From: Geosiphon pyriformis | Taxonomy: Eukaryota; Glomeromycota; Glomeromycetes; Archaeosporales; Geosiphonaceae | Reading direction: 5' to 3' | DNA: 64,000 nt | Assembly (NCBI GenBank): GCA_016748015.1 | Contig: JAAOMT010000176.1 | Coordinates: 502,944 to 566,943, forward strand | In this document: piece by piece, positions 10,899-23,169 of the stretch | Position numbering within the stretch: position 1 is the stretch's first letter | Layout: each line of letters starts with the position of its first letter | Position numbers and translations under genes: made by a program | The notes under the pieces: generated by a model | What the model was told of the DNA's origin: nothing | What the model saw: the letters and a program-made list of their open reading frames with translations, nothing else | The model's database searches: none

Positions 10899-11865
10899 TG
10901 TTACTCATAGAATATAAGAAATATAGTATTATTAGTCAGTAGATATTAGCCAATCAGATGTAGACATAGTAAATGTAGAATTCTAAAATTCCTCTTAGAG
11001 GAATTGAAAAATTCCAGGAATTTCAAGATTCTCTGACAAGGAATCACAGGATTCCAGAATTCCAGGATTCCTCTCATCAGGAATTGCAAGATTCCAGAAT
11101 TCCAAGATTCCTCTTATCAGGAATTGCAGGATTCCAGGAATTCCAGAATTTCTGTCACAAAGAATTGAAGAATTGAGAAATCTCAAATATGTATATATAG
11201 CAGTAGTGTTAGAAACAGAAAAGACAGAATTGACACCAAGAATCCTTAGCTTAGTTATCACAATCCTTAAATAAATAATTATTCACTATATCAAATTCAT
11301 TCTTCACTATCAACACTTTATGTTGATAGTAACTGATACTTAACCATACTGGAACAATAGCTCTTGATCACGACTATTGATAGGATACTAACTTGCAAAT
11401 TGCCTTGGCTTATTTCTTATTTTCTTTTTTATCTTTCTTTATTTTTTTTGTTGTTTACTAACTTGATTAAAAGATTTATTCTTGGAGGACTTACGGAGAA
11501 ATAAAACTTACTTAAAAATACTTACTCTTGGAGGACTTATGAAGGAATAAACTTGCTTGAAACAATACTTACTCTTAGAGGACTTACGGAGGAACTGACA
11601 TCAGGAAACAGCACTAGTATACACTTACAGAGGATATTGTACCAGGAGAATCATCAATTATCAAGCTGAGCAAGCAATCAATGAAACTAAGATTTCAGAG
11701 AACTATTAATAAACAGTTGCCATTGAATCTCTGTCTATTATACAAAGAACTCAATAAAAAAACCTTCAGATAAAATACCTTCAGATTATTATCATTACCA
11801 ATTATCTTGAGCATCAAGTTATGGGTTTGTTATTCACTCGACACTTCAAAGACTCACCTGTAACA
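10899..11865 (+). repeat. 3' LTR of gypsy B1 (967 bp)
   Basis: It matches the 5' LTR but is 40 bp longer because of a tandem duplication at 11061-11140. It ends CTGTAACA, followed by the target repeat CCAT and LINE coding sequence. Confidence 0.92.
11061..11140 (+). repeat. 40-bp tandem duplication of a palindrome-rich unit in LTR B
   Basis: Two adjacent 40-bp units begin TCCAGGATTCCTCTCATCAG and TCCAAGATTCCTCTTATCAG. The unit is built from GGAATTGC, GGATTCC and AGAATTCC words that can pair with each other. The 5' LTR has one unit, which accounts for the whole length difference between the LTRs (967 against 927). Confidence 0.8.
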
Positions 11866-12385
11866 CCATACGTTCTTATGCACCTGGAATACTGATGCCA
11901 AAAAAAAGTTGATTTCTGACATGATTAAGACATAAACTAGCTTGTCTGGAATTGGTGATGTTAATTGTGCTGTGATTTGCTCTTTGCATGATATTGAACT
12001 GTCAGATGGTTTGTATATGGCTCTGGCCAAGAGTTTCGTGTTAAAGGAATGAGTGGCTAACACAATGCATTTGTTAAGCCCTGGATCTAACAGGGGTTTG
12101 TTGGTCATTAATCTGGTTTGTGAATTTGCAGAAGGTCATCGATCTTTTATTTGGATACCGACCACCAAATTGAGGGTGTATTATGAGAAACACGGCCTTT
12201 TGCTAAGGAATGGCTTTGTGTTTCTGACCATATCTAGCTTGGCGTCTGTGTGGTTTCATAAAATGGTTTTTGATTTTGGAGTCAGATTGGACATACATAT
12301 TTGTTTTGGTTTGTATCCTAGTTTAGTGAACTTGTATTTTGGTTTTCTGCATGACTTTCCTGTGCTGGAAGGTTTGGGTGTGTAG
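11866..12385 (+). pseudogene. LINE copy L1: ORF2 C-terminal fragment, part 2
   Basis: It continues the L1 frame after gypsy B1 (T-F-L-C-T-W-N-T-D-A) to a natural end G-L-G-V-stop. The bases 11866-11869 are the second target-site copy. Two in-frame stops interrupt it (near 11933 and 12050). The end matches L2, which also finishes G-V-stop. Both the knuckle region and this tail align with the C-terminus of the L2 ORF2 protein. Confidence 0.8.
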
Positions 12386-12521
12386 TGTTGCCTTAACTTG
12401 GCTCGAGTGGCCAGTCACATGTTGACAACACATGAGCCATGCTTAATTTAGAGTCTTGTTAATTCTATGTACTTAGATAGTGATTGGACTGCATTTGTAA
12501 AAGCTAAATTAAAAAAAAAAA
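12386..12521 (+). other. LINE L1 3' tail and poly(A)
   Basis: The 3' UTR (G-A-G-T-G-G-C-C-A-G-T-C-A-C-A-T-G ... ATAGTGATTGGACTGCA) aligns with the tails of L2, L3 and the ORF1-only copy L4. It ends in an 11-A run (12511-12521), the mark of target-primed reverse transcription. Confidence 0.75.
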
Positions 12522-12861
12522 TAGAATAACAACTAAATTAAAACATTTAATTTATTTATTATATTAGTATTTTTTTTAAAAAATACAAAAACATTAAAAC
12601 AAAAATAAAAAAATAAATTGCCAGAAAAAGACTTATTTTCAAAAAAAATATATAAAACTTTTATATCAAAAATAATTTTACAAATTTAGAAAATTTTTTA
12701 TAACTTATAATAATTATTTCTTAAAACATTTAACAAATATTCCAAAAATTAATAATAGCTTTAAAAATATTTTCTGATTTATTTATAATAATTAATAGAA
12801 GTTAAATTAATTGTAAATAATTTACAAAATTATTATTTTATTATTTTTTATTATGCATTTT
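12522..12861. other. AT-rich spacer between the two tail-to-tail LINEs
   Basis: 340 bp of A/T-rich sequence with homopolymer runs, between the 3' end of L1 (+) and the 3' end of L2 (-). No gene, RNA or repeat end recognised. Confidence 0.6.
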
Positions 12862-12976
12862 AACGAACAAAGTCCAATTGCTATTTAGTATATAGAGCCA
12901 AACTAAATGGTTCAAACTAAATGCAATTTACACACTTACTACATATGACTAGCCACTCAGGCCAGACAAAGCAATA

Positions 12977-15900
12977 CTACACACCTATATTAACACTTAT
13001 ATTGTCACCCAGACCAGAGAAAAAACAACATGGCTTACAATGACCAAAGCTAATAGCAAAAGATTCAATGACACCAAGTAATTTGACTACCCCTTTAGAC
13101 AACATTGAAGACACACTACAGGAAAGACCAGAAATCACACCCCCATCAACAACCAAGCCAGTCTTTTCCATTTGCATCCTGTGTTTAGATCTCACCAACT
13201 ATATCTTCACATAATACAACTCTGTAATAAATCTAACAAAATTGACAACCTTACCAACAGCCTGCTTTTTATCATCAAAAACACTTTGTGTCTCCTCATA
13301 TCACTCACTCAATACAAAACCTTTACAAACAACAAAATACAAGCCAACATCCAAAAAACAGATAGACAAAGCCTGCAGAATGGCGGAAAATGACAAAACA
13401 CAGACACCAGTCACAGAAACCCAATAGGTAGAAGCCTCAGCCAGAATCTTATTGCAAATAACTACATCCTGAGCACACATAAAAGCATGATCCAAAAACT
13501 CTACCTTGCTGTACAGCAAGCACATCACACCAAGATACTTCTTATTATACAACCTTTTCCAAACCATCACTAGGAGATGCCTATGCACAGCCTTCATCAA
13601 ATAAGTACACAAGTTCAAAAAACTCTGATTAGTGAACTCAGCAAGCATATGAGAATTGGAATGCCATACTTTTGCAGTAGCAACCCAGTCTACACCTCTA
13701 ACCAGCACATCAGGAACCACATTATAACCAAGCCCAGCCTCCCAGTAAGCATGATTAACAGACTGAAAAATGTCCTTAACAAAATGATAGGCATTGCCAG
13801 AAACTGCAGTATCCTCAGCCACCAAAAATTGCTCGCAAACTCTGGCCAGTAGTGTAAAAGGAAACCGAATAGCCTTCTCAGCTGCCAAATCAGCCTTAAC
13901 ATTGCCAGAGACACCAAAATGCCCCTTAACTTTAACCCAAACCACTTTAAAATCTTTATCTTAAATCAAATTAAAAATATGACACCTCTCTAACCAGCAC
14001 CAGTTTTGAAAATCAGACACAGTAGACAACAATTCCAACAAGCAAGAATTGATAGCAATCTGACTGTCAATATGCAAAACCAACTTACATGAAGATGGAA
14101 CACATTCAAGAAACAAAGCAACAGTCTGTAATTCAGCAAGAGTGGATGACAAAAGACCATAAACCACAACCCCAACACTCAAATCCAAAGCCAGAAAATA
14201 TGCAGTTGCACCACAAGTAACATTAGCAGAGCCAGCCCTTTTCAAAGACCCATCAGTATATACCTCAAAACAATCAGACCAGACATCATGCAAGCCATCT
14301 TTCACAGTGAAAAACACATTAGACTCCAAAATGTTCAGATGACCAGATCGACCAGATCCAGTAGAGCTGGGCAAAAAAAAACCTTGGATCAACAAAAACT
14401 TAGATGCAATTAAGAACCAGTGAAGTACAGAGCCTCAAGAATCCAATCTCTTCCAATGACAAAAGGTTTTCTAATCAAACACACTACTTTTCTTGCTCAA
14501 AAGATGGTTATCAAAAGCAATCCCAAATCTCCTCATAGATTGACCAGAATCAAAATACAAAGAATTCTCTAGAATTGATAACATCGGAAAATAACCAAGA
14601 CTATGAAAGACATTAGGAAAGTTATTTACCAAAGAAAGTTCATTATCCAAAAAAATCTTTACAATCCCAGCCAAAAAATTGTTAATAGGACTAATACGCA
14701 GCTTGACAGAAAACTGGAGTGGGTTTAGAGAAGCCCAACCAAGAACCTGCAAGTCCAAAAACCTATGATTGAACAGACATCCAAGAACACCAGAGACATT
14801 AGAAAAAAAAACCAAAGCAACAACCTTCCTCTCAGATTGCACTTACTCGAAAGTCTTCAAGTCATACAAAAAAAGGTAATGCAAAGCAGCATCAGAGAAA
14901 TCACAAGGCAGACCAGCCTTGGACTTAAGATCTTTTCTAACCATAACATCCTACTTGTGACAAACACCAGATGAAACATAACTAAACTGAGTTCAGTAGC
15001 TAATAATAGGCTACAAGACAGCAGAAACCAAGTATGAATACTGTTTATCTGTAATAGCCTTTCTGAGCACAACATTGACAAAAAAACGAACATCAGAATG
15101 AGTTTTTACAACACTCGACTTAGACAATCTCTCTGTAAACAAGAAGATCCCCAAATAACGATGCGCTTTGCCCTTTTTGGTAATAAAAATCAGTTGACCA
15201 CAAATGTTTAGAGAGACAACTTTGACACCTTGATTAATGGGAATAGCCACTGTTTTATCATTATTCATAGAGATATTGTTGATCTTGAAAAACTCACTGG
15301 CAATGTTCAAAGCATACTAAGTAGAGGCTTGATAATTTCCAACCCAAATTGTGTCATCAACAAAGGCACCAGCTGCGAAATAAGATGTTATTTCACCAAC
15401 ACTCTTAACCTTGCCCGTTTTCACAACAAACTTTGAGTCAATGCGATACCCACATAACTGTTCATGTCTTTTTACCTTACACAAAAGCAGATCATAGAAA
15501 ATCCTCCACAAAAGAGGTGAAAAAACTTCACCCTGATCTAAACCATCATGAACTTTGTAACCATTTGACAAGCCAAAATCAGTCATCATTCTGTTAATCT
15601 TGTTCTCATGAATATTACCAAAAAAGTTAATGAATCTTTCGCACATCTTGATATGTCACAAGCTAGCTCTCAAATGATGCCAACCAATGGAATCATATGT
15701 CTTTCGCATATCCAGCAACACCAACCAAATTTTCCTGTTCTTCTCGAGAGAGTCCTTTACTACAAACCCAACTGCAAACACTAGAGATTGTATGGACATG
15801 TTGCGAAGCACCGAAAAGTTATTACCTTGGAGAACACCAAACTTGCTACACACCAATGATATATGATTAAAAAAAATTTTGGACAAAATTTTCCTAGCAG

Positions 15901-17644
15901 TTTCAATCAGAGCAATCAGCCGAATGTTTGTAAGGACCCTATTCCAATCATAAGACTTAAGAATTATTGAAATCCATGCCCTTTTTCACAAAGCAGACAT
16001 TATACCAACAGATAAACACATGTTCAATAACACCAAAAAGCACTTCAATACTTCTTCACCACCATGTTTTTACAGTTTATTAGGAATGCCAGATAGGCTA
16101 GTGGCTTTGCCATTAGGCAGATCACCAACAACCGAAAGCAATTTATCCATACTGATCACATTTATCACACTAGAAAAAATACCATCTCTAACATAGTCCA
16201 AAGGTGCATACTGATGAGCCCAGAGACCAGAAATCACAGAAGACACCACATATTCCCTTGTCCAATCTTCCATGATTTTTTTGACATTCAATTTCACCCC
16301 ATCTGGCTCCAAAATCAACTCATCATTGACTACCAAATGATTCAACACAAACTTTCGAAAAGGCCTATCTAAGACACTCTTGATCATACTTCCCTTATCC
16401 AAACAAAACTTTTCCATGTGCTTTTTGACAGCCTCTCTAACAGCAGCCTCTTGTGCCAACTTTGATTTGTGTAATTTAAACTTTCTATATTCTTTTCTGA
16501 TAAGTGACAAATACTTAAGAACATCCTCCAATTTTCGACCATCATGAATCATGTTTTCCAAAACAAGAGCATTAGTAGCATTCAAAAACACCCACTTCTT
16601 AGCAAAACGGTTGAAACCAAGAATATTAATGGAATCCAGTTTCTTGACAATCTTTGCAATTAACAACTCCAAACCCAGAAATTTAGAAGATTGCATATTT
16701 CTCGAACACTGAAAAACACTGAACCAATGTCTAGAAAATATCTCATCAGCAAAATCCACTAAAGCCTTTTTTAGCAGTGACCACATAGCATCTAAATTAC
16801 GATTAGCAGCAGCAGCAGCAAAAAACCTATTCTTCATCATCAAAATTTTGGTGAAGGAGCAGTCTTTAAAATAAGACCACTTAACACTATTTGCATCTCT
16901 GATTTTGAATTTCCAATGATCCCTATTAGCCTGCTTATGCAAACTATTCAACTGAACATCCAAGAGTCTTTCCAAACCAATTGACACAACAACAGTATTG
17001 TGATCCATATCAAAAAATTCAGAAACAGAACCAACCCAATGTTTAGCAACAGAAGAAGCCAAACTCTCACTAACAAAAATGTAATCAATAGTCTTTTCAA
17101 CTCTTTTTGAATTGCACCAAGTAGGAGTATTAACCAAAAGATAACCAGTAAACAAATTTACCAGACCCAGACTTGAGCAAAACCTGAAACTCATGCTCTT
17201 TCCAAACTCACATTCATTAAAATTCTCACCTAGGACCACAAAAGTGCTGGAGTTAACAGCTTTAGCAATAATGGAGTTCATCTCAGATGCCTGTCTAAAA
17301 TGAACACTAGAGAAAGCACCAGTGTACAAACCAAGAACAGTCACAGAGAGCTTGTCTTTGAACAAAAGTCATACCGAGACAATCCAACCAGGCATCTCTT
17401 CAATCTTAGACACATGTTGAGCCAGAGAATTGTTCATAATAACAGCCACTCCTGCACCAAGAAAACTTTTCTCCAAATCTGACGTGAAGATACACATGCC
17501 CTCAAACTTATTAGCAATCCATGGCTTAACACTGGACCTCAATTTAGTTTCCATGACAAAAGACACCAAATTACCTGAATTTACATACCAATGCATAATG
17601 TCCACTTGCTTGGCAGGAACATTGATACCCCAGACATTACACAT
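12977..17644 (-). pseudogene. LINE L2 ORF2: endonuclease, reverse transcriptase, RNase H
   Basis: One reading frame of 1,556 codons runs without a single frameshift but with about 13 stop codons. The endonuclease starts M-C-N-V-W-G-I-N-V-P-A-K-Q and has G-A-G-V-A-V-I, a G-E-N-F-N (normally G-D-F-N) and D-M-D-H-N. RT shows D-Q-G-E-V-F-S-P-L-L-W and F-V-D-D-T, so both RT Asp are kept. RNase H (13961-14395 and 13860-13945) keeps all four acidic residues: Y-T-D-G-S, A-E-L-Q-T, I-D-S-Q and A-D-L-A-A. A knuckle with C-L-L-Y-S ... D-H-A-F-M-C follows. The ATG lies 23 bases after the ORF1 stop, suggesting reinitiation. ORF2 cuts the target DNA and copies the RNA there; this copy is silenced by stops only. 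Confidence 0.88.
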
Positions 17645-17667
17645 ACCAAATTTTCAAACTAACTCAC

Positions 17668-19593
17668 TTATTGAGAGACAGTAGAAGCCGGCAAACCCAA
17701 ACCAGAACACAAACAATTCAACTTTTCCAAAACCGACTCAACTGATACTTCTAAAGCCACCAACTTAGATTCCAATCCATCCACCTTGGAGGTTAAAACC
17801 TTAGAACTACTCAAGCTAAGATTGGCAACTGTGTCTACAACAATCACAGGAGGAAGAATGGAAGATGCCAGCGTATCATCTATGACCATATCTGAATCCA
17901 CAACAAAGATTAAAGGCACTGGAATGACTGAAGGTAAGACAGATGACTTGGATGCCAGAGGCACCAATTCCACAAAACTTAACTTCTTCATAATTTCAGA
18001 CACCTGATCTGCCAAAAGTTTCAGAAACCTTTCCAAGACTGCCAAATGATCATTTAAGTCAGAGAAGACTATAGACACAGGAGAAGAAATACCACCAAAA
18101 CCCAAGAGTTCATAAAAAGAGAGATCAGGACCAGATTCAGAGCGAATACTACCAGAAGACTTAGAGAGTGAGACCACTTGGGTCCAAAATTTGCCACCAA
18201 AAGCAGCAAGATGAGATATTGAAACACATTTTTTTTCATACAGTTTAGCAAACTGAAAACAAACTTTCTCTGAAGCATTTTTTTTGTATGATCTCTTAAA
18301 TGATGGCTGCATGATTGCATCTGGTGTATCATATTCAAGAGCTGAATGTCCAAAACACCCACACTTCTCACAATGAACCAAATCCATTCTAGCCCAAGAG
18401 AGTTTCATCTCATTGAAGATAGACTCTGTGTAAAAAGCAGATTCTAGATTCTCATTAGAGACAAAACTAACTACCACACAGTGAATTCTATTACCAATTT
18501 CCATAGACCTGTTTATGATGCATGTTTTCCCACCAGCCCTTTCTAAGAGATTGTTCAAATCATGAGCAGTTGTTCTCACAGATAAAGTAAACAGAAGTGC
18601 TCTAAACCGATCCCTAGATGCCCAAGTCTCACAATTCCCTACTGCTTTGGCTACATGCACAGAATCTTTACCAATCAGGAATGACCACTTTGATGCCAAT
18701 GAATCAGCTTGGTCTATTTCAACAAACTCCACTATAGTCTTTTGCCACATTCCAATTAATTGAATTTTGATTGACACAATTTCCTCAAATTCAAATACTG
18801 TGGTAACAATCATATCTTTAGGTATATTCATGGGAATTTTTTTGATTATCACAGCCCAATCTGACCTCATTCTTTGTCTCTTAAGATCACTGTTTACATC
18901 AATTCCTTTTTTCCTAGCCAATAATGCGACTATCTTCATGCTTTTTTCTGATGTAAACATTGATTGGATGATCCCTTCAAATTTTGAGGGGGTAGTGGCC
19001 TCCCCAAAACCATTGACTGTTGAAAAAATTTTCCTAATTAACTAAGTCTTTGCTATTGCTAATTTACTTTCTACAGCTGAGAAATTAATATCCAAAGCAA
19101 ATAACTTTCTAATTGACACTTCCACAGGAGTCTTGATAATTTTAGGGTCAATCCACTTTTTTTCTAAAGAGATAGACAAGCAAGGAGGGAGCACAACTTT
19201 ATCATCATCCATATGAAAGTTAAGAGAGCTAAGTAGAGAACTAAAACCAACACCAGTATTGACTTACTTTGTCTTGGATGTAGTAGCAGCTGAACCCAAA
19301 AGAGACCCACCATTTGTCCTAGACATGCTAACATCCTCATCCTCACCAGATAGACTCTCCACATCAGAATAAATACTGCCACTAGATTCAGATTTGTTCA
19401 AAGATATATTTTTTTCATCACTAGAATGTTTTATATTACCAAGAACAACTTTTTTTTTCTGAGAAAAGAAGTCACCAGCAGGACCATGAAAAACACCCTT
19501 AGAAGCCTTCTTTTTCAGAAAATACACTTTTTGGGAATTTGTAAAGGTAAAAGAGAAAGAAGTTTCAAAATTATTATTCTTATAAAAAAACAT
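17668..19593 (-). pseudogene. LINE L2 ORF1: RRM-like and CCHC RNA-binding protein
   Basis: 642 codons in one frame with two internal stops (near 19264 and 19041). The N-terminus is Ser/Lys-rich (S-D-V-E-S-L-S-G-E-D). Two RRM-like regions follow: around I-G-M-W-Q-K-T-I-V-E-F, and around R-F-R-A-L-L-F-T-L. Next comes the knuckle C-E-K-C-G-C-F-G-H-S-A-L-E-Y, whose last Cys is Tyr (G-to-A). The C-terminal part has a probable coiled coil (L-E-S-K-L-V-A-L-E-V). ORF1 proteins of this kind coat the LINE RNA. The same protein is found in L3, and a related one makes up L4. Confidence 0.82.
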
Positions 19594-19660
19594 AAAAAGT
19601 TTTTGGATTTTATTTACCCAAATTTTTGAAACAAGCTTTGAAAAAAAATCTATTGTTTAT

Positions 19661-21849
19661 TTCTATAAATATTTTTTTAAATGTTATATATAACAAAAAC
19701 TTTAACTGTATTTTAATAAAAGCAGTAAATATACTTTTATTTATCAATACTTTTAAATTAGAAAAATATTGTATCAATAAAAACTAGAACTTGAAGCTAC
19801 TAATCTTATTCCTAAAGTTATATAAAAACAAATACACCATAAATTTAAGACAATAGCTGAACCAATAAATACACAATACAAACTTAAAACAGCTTTTAAA
19901 CTTTACAACTTATTTAATACTTGCAAAAATATTCTATAAAACTTAATATTTTAACTAATAAAAATTCAATATATTAACAAGTTTACAGAATTAAAATTTC
20001 AATAATTTTTAGACCAAATTACTTTAATAATACTAGATTATTATCTAAATACTATAGATAATATTTGAATTTTAATAAAGCTTAGTTTTAAAAAAGAAAT
20101 TATATTATTAATAAAATTTAGTTAATAATTAACATAAAATTATTTTTATAATTTTTATTTTTAATTAGCATATATTATTATTAATTTAATTATTACTTAT
20201 TATTTAATCAAATTTTCAAATATTATTATTCAATTAATAACCCAATTTATATAAATACAAATATGATGATCAAATTATATAATACTTTAAACTCTGTAAT
20301 ATTTAAAAATTTACCAAATTTATAAAATTTTGTAAAATAATTGAATAATTCACTAAAATAATTTGTAATTTATAGAAACAACTTATAGTTTACCAAAATA
20401 TATCTTTTGTTTATTAAAATAATAACAAAGAGAAAAATGCAAATTCAAAATTTATTATTATAACAAATTGTATAAAAGAAAAGTTTTTTTCTTCAAAAAA
20501 ATATATTTTAGCAAAAAATAATAATTTTATCTTAGAATTATCTTTCTTAAAACAAGTTTCTTTATATAAATTAATAAATTATCAAATATTTCAAAATTAT
20601 AATTCAATTTAATTAACTTACAAATTAAAATTCTTTAAATTTCAATTAATATTTTAAAATTAAATAGTTACCAATTTTAGTAATTTATTAATAATCTTAA
20701 GTCTAAACAGAAAATAATTTTTTTAATAAAATTTCTTTTTTTTATATTTTTATATTTTTTATTATAATCATTAAAATAGCTTATAAACAAGATTTCTGTA
20801 AAAAAATTGACTTTTACAACAAAGTAACTACATATTTTAGTAAGCTTTTAAACAAGTATTTTCTGAATAAAATTTGACTTTTATCATAAAATAACTATAT
20901 AAATAACTGATATAAAATTACTTATTTTATTTATAAATTTAGCTATTTAAATTATAAGAGATAATTTGAAGATAAATTTAGTTATTAGAAGTTTAATTAT
21001 TTCTAATAATCAAAAATTAACAACAAAACAATATTAACAACATTTAAAAAAAAAGACCAAAAATTTTTAGTAATAATAATAAAAACTAAATTTTTAGACT
21101 TTTTATGTTATTTAACAATATTATTCTGCTTAGTTAAATTGTTTATATCTTTAATATTATATATAACAAACTTCCAAACAAATTTAATTATTGAAGTATA
21201 AAAAATATCAAAAAATTTAAGCCAAAATACAACTAATTTAACTTTACTAAAATAAAATTAACTAAAATCTTTAGCACAATTATTTTTGATTTTATGCTTT
21301 TTATCTTAATGGTTAAGATTTTTAAACTACTTATATCCAAAACTAAAGCTTTTAAAATGTCTATTATAAAAAAAAAGACAGTTTATATAAGATGTTTATA
21401 ACCAAGTCTGAATTTAAATTTATAACAAAAACTAGTGCTTTGTTATAAAAAAAGAAATAGTTGCTAAAACATAAAAACTCAAGTTAAAACCATTTAACTT
21501 GTAAAAAATACTAGACATTTAATCTTATCAAAAGTTTTATAAACTATTTCAAAGATGTCAAATAAGTATTAACAGAAATAACTAAATTTAATAGCAGATT
21601 TTTATTAACAAAAAAAAAAATACCAGAAAATAAAAAATTATCTTGAAAATTATTATAAACATTAACTAGAATAACAACTAGAAAAATTATTTGCACTCAG
21701 AATTTATTATTAAAAGTTACAAGTTATAAAATAAAAATTTTTTTTTTTGGCATTAAAATGAGTTAACTAAAAGCAATCTTTATTTAAAATAAACTTTTTA
21801 TAGACTTTTTTTAAAGTAAAACTAATTGTATTAATAACATTATATTTAA
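19661..21849. other. Extremely AT-rich stretch, probably decayed retroelement
   Basis: 2.2 kb with very few G or C and no ORF of useful length. Adjacent sequence is a decayed LINE copy, so this is likely its heavily mutated continuation (ORF2 side), but I could not align it convincingly. No RNA gene or promoter seen. Confidence 0.4.
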
Positions 21850-23150
21850 AAATTAAGTGTTTAAATCACTTATTCTTTTTATAATGAACCAATTCTAATT
21901 TGGTCTAAAATAATTTTATCTTACTAAAAACAAATTTTATACAAAAAGCCAATTCTAAAATTTTTTTTGATTTAAGCTAATTATAATACAATATATTCTA
22001 TTATCAGTTTTAAATAAGTAATTAATTATACAAGTTTTTTTATTACTTTTTTTTAATAAAGTATTAAGATTATAAACAGTTGTTTTTACAGACAAAATAA
22101 ACAAAAGCACTTTAAACTAATTTTTAAATATTTAAATATTATAATCTCTTATAATTTTAGCTATATACATTGAATTTTTTTAATTAAAAAAGATTATTTA
22201 AATGCCAATTAATCTGCTTAACTTAATACAGTAAATTTCATTACAGTCTTCTGTCATAGTCTAATTAACTGCAATTAAATTAATATTATCTAATTATATT
22301 TAGCAACTATAATAATAATCATCTTTTTTAACATATTTATAAAAAAATTTTTATTTATTACAGTTTAATTTAAGCAAAATTTTTGTTTGTTAAGATTGTT
22401 GTTTATTATAATGTTTTTTTTTTTAGCCAATAAAACAGTTTTTTTATGTTTTTTTTTAATATAAACATAAATCTAATAATTTTTTCAAATTTTGAAAAAG
22501 TGGCTCTTTTAAAATCATTAATTAATAAAAATAATTTCCTAATTACGTGTTTTTGTCATTATTGATTTGTCTTTTATTATTAAAAAATTAATGTTTAAAG
22601 CAAAAAATTTCTTAACAGTTATTTTTACTTGAGTTTTGATAATCTTGGGATTTATCTATTTTCTGTTCAAAAAGATTAAAAGATAAAAAGAAAAAAAAAA
22701 CCTTATTATTTTTAATATTGTAACTAAAAGAACCAATTAGTAAACCAATTACAGCACCAGTATTAATTTGCTTAGTCTTAAGAATATTTATTTTAAAATC
22801 TAACCATTTTTTATTTTTACTATTTGTTTTATAGTTTGTATTAAAACCTAAAAAAATTACTAAAAAAGTATTATTATTTGTATCTATTTTAGTAAACTAA
22901 TTAACAATATATTTTAATCTATTAAAATCCAAATGTGTCTTATTATTTAAATGTTTTATATTATTAAAGAAAGTTTTTTGTTTCTAAACCAAGTTTTTAC
23001 TAATAGAATTTAATGCCAAAACTTTGATTAATCTCTTTTTAGCAATAATATTACTTATAATAACAGCCAGTTTAATAAGAAAAAAAATTGTTTTTAAGAA
23101 ATAATAAATATAAAAACAAAAAAAAACAGAAAAAAACTTTTCTTAAAAAT
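21850..23150 (-). pseudogene. Ghost copy of LINE ORF1, saturated with transitions
   Basis: The plus strand follows L2 ORF1 (about 18360-19560) word for word with C replaced by T and G by A. For example GTTGTTCTCACAGATAAAGT in L2 is GTTGTTTTTACAGACAAAAT here. Other anchors are AATGAACCAAAT / AATGAACCAATT and TTTTTTCTAGCCAATAA-type words near 22420. No frame survives. The copy is minus strand, like L2 and L3, and abuts the gypsy-A ghost. Confidence 0.75.
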
Positions 23151-23169
23151 TTTGACTCTTTTTTTGGAA

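Larger units (their letters stand above)
1557..11865 (+). mobile_element. Ty3/gypsy-type LTR retrotransposon B1 (family B, full length, degenerate)
   Basis: A complete 10.3-kb element. It has two LTRs (TGTTAC...GTAACA), a primer-binding site, gag, protease, a cysteine-rich region, dUTPase, RT, RNase H, integrase, a C-terminal extra domain and a polypurine tract. It is flanked by the 4-bp direct repeat CCAT (1553-1556 and 11866-11869). Removing the element and one repeat rejoins the L1 reading frame. The domain order with RT before integrase marks it as Ty3/gypsy. It cannot be autonomous: gag and pol carry many stops and several frame changes. The protease (DSG to NSG), RT (YLDD to YLND) and integrase (catalytic Glu to Lys) active sites are all lost. 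Confidence 0.93.
12862..19660 (-). mobile_element. LINE (non-LTR retrotransposon) L2, uninterrupted, degenerate
   Basis: A 6.8-kb non-LTR element with ORF1 (two RRM-like regions plus CCHC knuckle) and ORF2 (APE-type endonuclease, RT, RNase H, C-terminal knuckle). The order EN-RT-RNase H places it with the I/Tad-like LINEs. The 3' tail (12862-12976) matches those of L1, L3 and L4. Its 5' boundary is approximate (the homology with L3 ends near 19600-19660). Both ORFs are free of frameshifts but carry stops. Target duplications were not found. Confidence 0.85.

Noticed and set aside
10979-11175. CRISPR-like or satellite array in LTR B
   Set aside because: Units are adjoining and palindromic without spacers and stay within the LTR; a local tandem repeat.
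11854-12108. Minus-strand ORF over the L1 end
   Set aside because: Antisense to recognisable LINE ORF2 C-terminal coding sequence; a shadow frame.
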